8,883 bases of DNA from JAAYAN01 sp964437215 (lineage in GTDB: Bacteria; Bacteroidota; Ignavibacteria; Ignavibacteriales; Melioribacteraceae): contig CAYTFZ010000102.1 of assembly GCA_964437215.1 (NCBI GenBank), positions 1 through 8,883 on the forward strand, in the 5' to 3' direction. Of the stretch, positions 5,413-8,883 are shown piece after piece. The notes beneath the pieces were generated by a model, which searched no databases, had not been told where the DNA came from, and saw only the letters and a list, made by a program, of their open reading frames with translations. Numbering within the stretch: the stretch's first letter is position 1; every line of letters begins with the position of its first letter. Position numbers and translations under genes: made by a program.

Positions 5413-6147
5413 TCATTCAGGAAATAATTCCGAAGCAGCGCTTTCGTCGGTAAACCAAAGTAAATTCCCGGAAGCAGGTTTTATGCGGGCTGCCGGATAT
5501 TTTTTGTTTTTTGAAAGTATTATTTCTTTAAGGATTTTGCTTTTGGATTTTCCCGCAGCCATAACAATTATATTCGTACTGTTGTTTATCACTTTCCCGG
5601 TTAAAGTAATTCTCTTCTGTCCTGTTTTTGGTTGAACAGCAACAGCGCATATTTTGTCCGAATCGAAAAGCGATATCTGATCCGGGAAAATAGAAGCTGT
5701 GTGCCCGTCTTCTCCAATTCCCAAAAGTACAAGATCGAATTTCGGCAGTCTGTTTTCCTTATCGACGTTTTTATTTATAAGCTCTGAATATCTTTCCGCT
5801 TCCTGTTCGGGATTATCTTCGCCTTGAACTCTGAAGATATGAAGTTTGCTGTTTTTTAATCTGCTAAAAAATAATCTTTCGGCTTCTCCGAAATTACTTT
5901 CGCTGCTATCCGGCGGAACACATCTTTCGTCGCCCCAGAAAAATATCACAGAATCCCATATTTTATCTTCGGAATAATTTTCGGCGAGATATTTAAACAT
6001 TTCTTTAGGCGTATTACCGCCGGAAAGAGCTACGGTTATGTGTTTTTGCGATTTGTTCAGCGTTTTAAAATACCTGACAAGTTCATCCGAAAGTTCGTTT
6101 ATAAGATGATTTGATGTTTCAAATATTTTTATTTCAGTCTTTCTCAT
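5413..6147 (-). CDS. pgl: 6-phosphogluconolactonase (DevB/SOL type)
   Basis: Hydrolyses 6-phosphoglucono-delta-lactone to 6-phosphogluconate, the second step of the oxidative pentose phosphate pathway, in the cytoplasm. The 244-residue length is usual for the family. Motifs in order: LSGGNTPKEMF (41-51), the phosphate-site signature; FFWGDERCVPPDSSESN (69-85); and LLGIGEDGHTASIFP (141-155), the classical glucosamine-6-phosphate isomerase/lactonase active-site block. RITLT at 179-183 is also typical. I chose the ATG at 6147 because AGGAGAT (6157-6151) sits directly upstream; an in-frame TTG at 6168 would extend it by seven residues into the end of zwf without a ribosome site. The Shine-Dalgarno overlaps the TAG stop of zwf, leaving 8 nt between the genes, so the two are cotranscribed and coupled. 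The rhomboid gene follows after one base. Confidence 0.95.
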   Translation of the reverse strand: MRKTEIKIFETSNHLINELSDELVRYFKTLNKSQKHITVALSGGNTPKEMFKYLAENYSEDKIWDSVIFFWGDERCVPPDSSESNFGEAERLFFSRLKNSKLHIFRVQGEDNPEQEAERYSELINKNVDKENRLPKFDLVLLGIGEDGHTASIFPDQISLFDSDKICAVAVQPKTGQKRITLTGKVINNSTNIIVMAAGKSKSKILKEIILSKNKKYPAARIKPASGNLLWFTDESAASELFPE

Positions 6148-6150
6148 TTT

Positions 6151-6157
6151 ATCTCCT
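6151..6157 (-). promoter_or_regulatory. Shine-Dalgarno AGGAGAT of pgl, overlapping the zwf stop
   Basis: AGGAGAT on the minus strand (6157-6151) overlaps the zwf stop codon TAG (6158-6156) and is 3 nt from the pgl ATG at 6147 (5 nt counted from AGGAG). It fixes the pgl start and links translation of the two enzymes. Confidence 0.75.
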
Positions 6158-7691
6158 AAAGTTCGCAATAAAGCTCATCGTCGGTTAAGTTTTTACAAGG
6201 ATACCGCCAGGTGATTCCGGGGATATCAATCAGACTGTCGGAGTTTTCCGGTCCCCACGAGCCGGCAGGGTATCCGTACATTTTAATCGAATTGTCACTA
6301 TTCCATGCTGCAAGAACAGGATCAACGAATTTCCAGCAGGCTTCAACCGCATCGTCGCGGATATACAAAGTGGAATCTGCGTTCATACAGTCCAATAAAA
6401 GCCTTTCGTATGCGCTCGGTAGATATTCGTGCGAAAGATCGGAATAATGGAATTCCATATTTACTGTCTGCACATTAAATCCGCCTCCGGGAACTTTCAT
6501 ACCGAACTTGAGAAGAATTCCTTCATCGGGCTGAATACGGATTACAAGCTGATTGCAAGAGCTGCAGCCGGAACCCATATTCATAAATAATTTATGCGGA
6601 GTAGGTTTGAAATGCACAACAATTTCGGTTACACGGGTCGGCATTCGTTTTCCTGTACGTATATAAAACGGAACACCGCCCCAGCGCCAGTTATCTATAA
6701 AAAATTTCATTGCAACAAATGTTTCGGTGCGCGAATCGGGTGAAACACCTGCTTCTTCGCGGTAACCCGGCACTATATTTCCCTTGATATGAGAGCTTAA
6801 ATATTGTCCCCTTATTACATTATTTCTGATGTCTTCATCGGAAAGAGGTCTTAGGGATTGAAAAACTTTTATTGTTTCATTTCGGATAGAATCCGGATCG
6901 AAATTAGCCGGTGGCTCCATTGCAACAAGTCCAGCAAGCTGAAGAAGATGATTTTGGAGCATATCGCGCAACGCCCCGGAACCTTCGTAATATCCGCCTC
7001 TGCCTTCAACGCCAACGCTCTCGGCTGAGGTGATTTCAATATGGTTGATATAATTTCTGTTCCAAAGCGGTTCGAATATACCGTTGGAAAATCTTGTAAC
7101 AAGCAGATTTTGAACTGTTTCCTTGCCTAGGAAATGATCGATACGGTAAATCTGTTCTTCCGTAAAGTACTTTTTTATTGAATGATTTAATTCTTGGGCG
7201 GATTTAAGATCGTACCCGAAAGGTTTTTCAATAATAAGCCGCCGCCAGGATTTATCGTTGCCGGAGGTATTCAGTCCGCAAAGACCGAGATTTTCGGGAA
7301 TTACGCCATATAAAGCGGGCGGGGTGGAAAGATAAAAAATGTAGTTCCCGCTGTCAGAAGTAATTCTGTCAATTTTTTCTATTTCGGTTTTAAGATAAAC
7401 ATATTCATCAGGATTGCTTGTATTGATTGAGATATAAAATAATTTTTTCAGAAATTCATCAATTTTTTCATCAGGAGAATTTTTGCTCCTCGAAAAACTT
7501 TTTATCCCTTCTTTCATAAAGTTACGGAATTTTTCAACCGAAAAGTTTGTGCGGCTTACCCCTATAACTGCATACTTATCGGGCAAAAGATTTTGCATAA
7601 ATAGGTCGAATAAATCGGGGATAAGCTTCCGCTTTGTAAGGTCGCCGCTTGCACCGAAAATTACAGTCAGCTGATTCTCTGGTTTTCTCAT
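6156..7691 (-). CDS. zwf: Glucose-6-phosphate 1-dehydrogenase
   Basis: Oxidises glucose-6-phosphate to 6-phosphogluconolactone with NADP+ (or NAD+), the entry step of the oxidative pentose phosphate pathway and the main NADPH source. At 511 residues it is full length. Visible motifs: the dinucleotide-binding FGASGDLTKRKL (12-23); EKPFG (155-159); the substrate-binding signature RIDHFLGKE (183-191); the conserved EGRGGYYEGSGALRDMLQNHLLQL (229-252), with His248 at the position of the catalytic base; and FYIRTGKRM (342-350). Unusual is a CSSC pair (C376, C379) in a loop before QLVIRIQPDEGI. The ATG at 7691 has no good ribosome site, but the N-terminus aligns well with the family. It is followed closely by pgl and the rhomboid gene, and preceded by the histidine kinase gene at 64 nt in the same direction. 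6-phosphogluconate dehydrogenase is not in the window. Confidence 0.97.
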   Translation of the reverse strand: MRKPENQLTVIFGASGDLTKRKLIPDLFDLFMQNLLPDKYAVIGVSRTNFSVEKFRNFMKEGIKSFSRSKNSPDEKIDEFLKKLFYISINTSNPDEYVYLKTEIEKIDRITSDSGNYIFYLSTPPALYGVIPENLGLCGLNTSGNDKSWRRLIIEKPFGYDLKSAQELNHSIKKYFTEEQIYRIDHFLGKETVQNLLVTRFSNGIFEPLWNRNYINHIEITSAESVGVEGRGGYYEGSGALRDMLQNHLLQLAGLVAMEPPANFDPDSIRNETIKVFQSLRPLSDEDIRNNVIRGQYLSSHIKGNIVPGYREEAGVSPDSRTETFVAMKFFIDNWRWGGVPFYIRTGKRMPTRVTEIVVHFKPTPHKLFMNMGSGCSSCNQLVIRIQPDEGILLKFGMKVPGGGFNVQTVNMEFHYSDLSHEYLPSAYERLLLDCMNADSTLYIRDDAVEACWKFVDPVLAAWNSDNSIKMYGYPAGSWGPENSDSLIDIPGITWRYPCKNLTDDELYCEL

Positions 7692-7755
7692 AACTATACA
7701 TTATTTTTTTTAAAATAAAACATAAGAATAAAGAAAATAATTTCAGATTCAATAT
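7692..7755. other. AT-rich spacer between histidine kinase and zwf
   Basis: The 64-nt spacer is almost entirely A and T. It includes an AT-only hairpin TTATTTT/AAAATAA (7701-7707 with 7712-7718). I see no GC-stem terminator and no convincing promoter, so whether zwf is cotranscribed with the kinase gene cannot be settled from the sequence. Confidence 0.4.
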
Positions 7756-8883
7756 TTATTCTGCAAGAGGGATGGTAAAATAAAACTTTGTGCCTTTTCC
7801 GGGTTCGCTTTCAACTTTCAGCTCACCTTTGTTAAGCTCAATAAATTCCTTGCACAAAACAAGCCCCAATCCTGTGCCTTCTTCGTTGTTAGTGCCTTTA
7901 GTGCTGACCTGCGCATCAATTTTAAATATTTTCTCAATGTTTTCCGGTTTAATTCCAACACCTGTATCCGAAACACAAATTTCTGCTTTTCTGTTTTTTT
8001 TTCTGGAGGAGATTTCAATTTTTCCTCCTTCGGGTGTAAATTTTACAGCATTCGAAACAAGATTTCTAAGCACCGTACTTAAAATATTGTCATCGGCATA
8101 AACAATAATTCCATCATTATCAGAATAGGAAAGATTTATTTTTTTATTTTCGGCAGGAATTTTATAAAGAGATGCCGCAATTTCGAAAATGGAATTTAAG
8201 CTGATTTTTACAGGTGAATATTCAATTTTACCTGTCTGTACCCGCGACCATTGCAGCAGATTTTCCAGCAGTGCATAAAGGCTTTTAGCCGAACGGTTCA
8301 TACTTTCAACAATTTGTTTTGTTTCATCATCCGTATTATTTTCAGTCCGTTCCACCAGAATTTCGAGGAGACCAAGAAGCGAAAACAGAGGATTTTTAAG
8401 ATCGTGCGCTACTATCGAGAAGAATTTATCCTTGCTTTTATTCAGTTTTGCAAGTTCTTCTTTCGATTCCATCAGCTTATAATTAAGCATTTTTAATTCA
8501 ACTGCCCATTCTTCAAGCTGAACTTTACTTTCAGTTATTTTTTCGATGTACTTTTCATTTTCAATTTCAATTTTTTTCCTTTTTGAAATATCCCGGAATA
8601 TTGTGAAATATTCAAAATTATCACCTATTGTTACCCGTATTTCCTCGTAATAAAGATTATCGTCAGATAGCATCCTTTCTTCGAATACCTGTACTGTTTT
8701 ATGCAGCAAAGCTTTTTCTTTGTGGATAAGAACTTTTTTTGTAAGTTCTTTCGGAAATACTTCTTCGATGTTTTTACCCACAAGTTTCTGAAAAGGCGTA
8801 AAACGCAAATCTGTATTCGGCGCGTGAAAATCGAGAAGTTTATTGGTCTTATCGAACCTGAAAATCATATCCGGTATAGCATT
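7756..8883 (-). CDS. PAS-containing sensor histidine kinase, N-terminus beyond the window
   Basis: The C-terminal 375 residues of a two-component sensor kinase; the frame is open through the right edge. Although a Met lies at 8868, the upstream codons (N-A-I-P-D before MIFRFD) complete a standard PAS start ('aiPDmifrfd'), so the true start is outside the window. Residues here are counted from that Met at 8868. A PAS domain covers about 1-95, ending in the PAS-type FRDISKRKKIE. A coiled-coil linker runs from about 98 to 146. A HisKA domain follows with FFSIVAHDLKNPL (149-161, phospho-acceptor His155). The HATPase_c domain has the N box NLVSNAVKFTPEGG (269-282), the G1 box DTGVGI (301-306) and the G2 box GTGLGL (331-336). 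No membrane segment is visible in the part seen, and no response regulator gene is next to it downstream. It should autophosphorylate on His and pass the phosphate to an unlinked or upstream partner; the signal is unknown. Confidence 0.93.
   Translation of the reverse strand, partial: NAIPDMIFRFDKTNKLLDFHAPNTDLRFTPFQKLVGKNIEEVFPKELTKKVLIHKEKALLHKTVQVFEERMLSDDNLYYEEIRVTIGDNFEYFTIFRDISKRKKIEIENEKYIEKITESKVQLEEWAVELKMLNYKLMESKEELAKLNKSKDKFFSIVAHDLKNPLFSLLGLLEILVERTENNTDDETKQIVESMNRSAKSLYALLENLLQWSRVQTGKIEYSPVKISLNSIFEIAASLYKIPAENKKINLSYSDNDGIIVYADDNILSTVLRNLVSNAVKFTPEGGKIEISSRKKNRKAEICVSDTGVGIKPENIEKIFKIDAQVSTKGTNNEEGTGLGLVLCKEFIELNKGELKVESEPGKGTKFYFTIPLAE

Noticed and set aside
6148..6168. Upstream TTG start extending pgl by seven residues
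   Set aside because: It lies within the end of zwf without a Shine-Dalgarno sequence, whereas the ATG at 6147 has an ideal AGGAGAT.
6615..6630. Another TGTAACC on the minus strand inside zwf as a further sigma target
   Set aside because: It is within a conserved coding region with no flanking gene start at the right distance, so it is most likely chance.
7701..7718. AT-only hairpin before zwf as a terminator of the histidine kinase gene
   Set aside because: The stem TTATTTT/AAAATAA has no GC pair and would be too weak; similar pairings are expected by chance in such AT-rich DNA.
7790..8101. Plus-strand open frame of about 100 codons opposite the histidine kinase
   Set aside because: It is antisense to the HATPase domain, has Ser/Phe-rich composition and no recognisable motif.

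Overview
The window is AT-rich DNA with clear Shine-Dalgarno sequences at several genes. It carries one run of 100 Ns (4658-4757), so it comes from a scaffolded draft or metagenome assembly. Codon use, the DUF6249-type protein, the YitT/DUF2179 protein and the ECF sigma/anti-sigma pair suggest a member of the Bacteroidota/Ignavibacteria (FCB) group. That placement is an inference from gene content only, with no marker gene to confirm it.

Left part (1-1600): a hairpin terminator lies at the window edge. A small three-helix membrane protein (DUF6249-like, minus strand) is transcribed divergently from an ECF sigma factor gene, which overlaps its downstream gene for a membrane-anchored, cysteine-free anti-sigma-like protein. 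The intergenic region between the divergent genes holds a perfect 10-bp inverted repeat. Each arm looks like an ECF-type -35 element, and each is followed at nearly the same spacing by a similar AAGTC(A/T)TA element. The simplest reading is a pair of back-to-back promoters read by the sigma factor encoded here, making a small autoregulated module of sigma, anti-sigma and membrane protein. This is the most interesting part of the window.

Middle part (1637-4614): three minus-strand genes run YitT-family membrane protein, then a HlyD-like membrane fusion protein with no transporter partner, then a peptidoglycan-binding/GH19-like hydrolase without a signal peptide. The last of these converges on the sigma operon.

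Right part (4658-8883): after the gap come a rhomboid intramembrane protease, 6-phosphogluconolactonase, glucose-6-phosphate dehydrogenase and a PAS-containing sensor histidine kinase cut by the window edge, all on the minus strand. zwf, pgl and the rhomboid gene are packed with gaps of 8 and 1 nt and look like one operon. zwf and pgl are the first two steps of the oxidative pentose phosphate pathway; 6-phosphogluconate dehydrogenase is not in the window. The last bases left of the gap encode a peptide end resembling the rhomboid tail, hinting at a second rhomboid-like gene hidden in the gap.

No tRNA, rRNA, CRISPR array, insertion sequence or phage structural gene is visible. Most genes belong to known families; only the sigma-module control region and the gap stand out.
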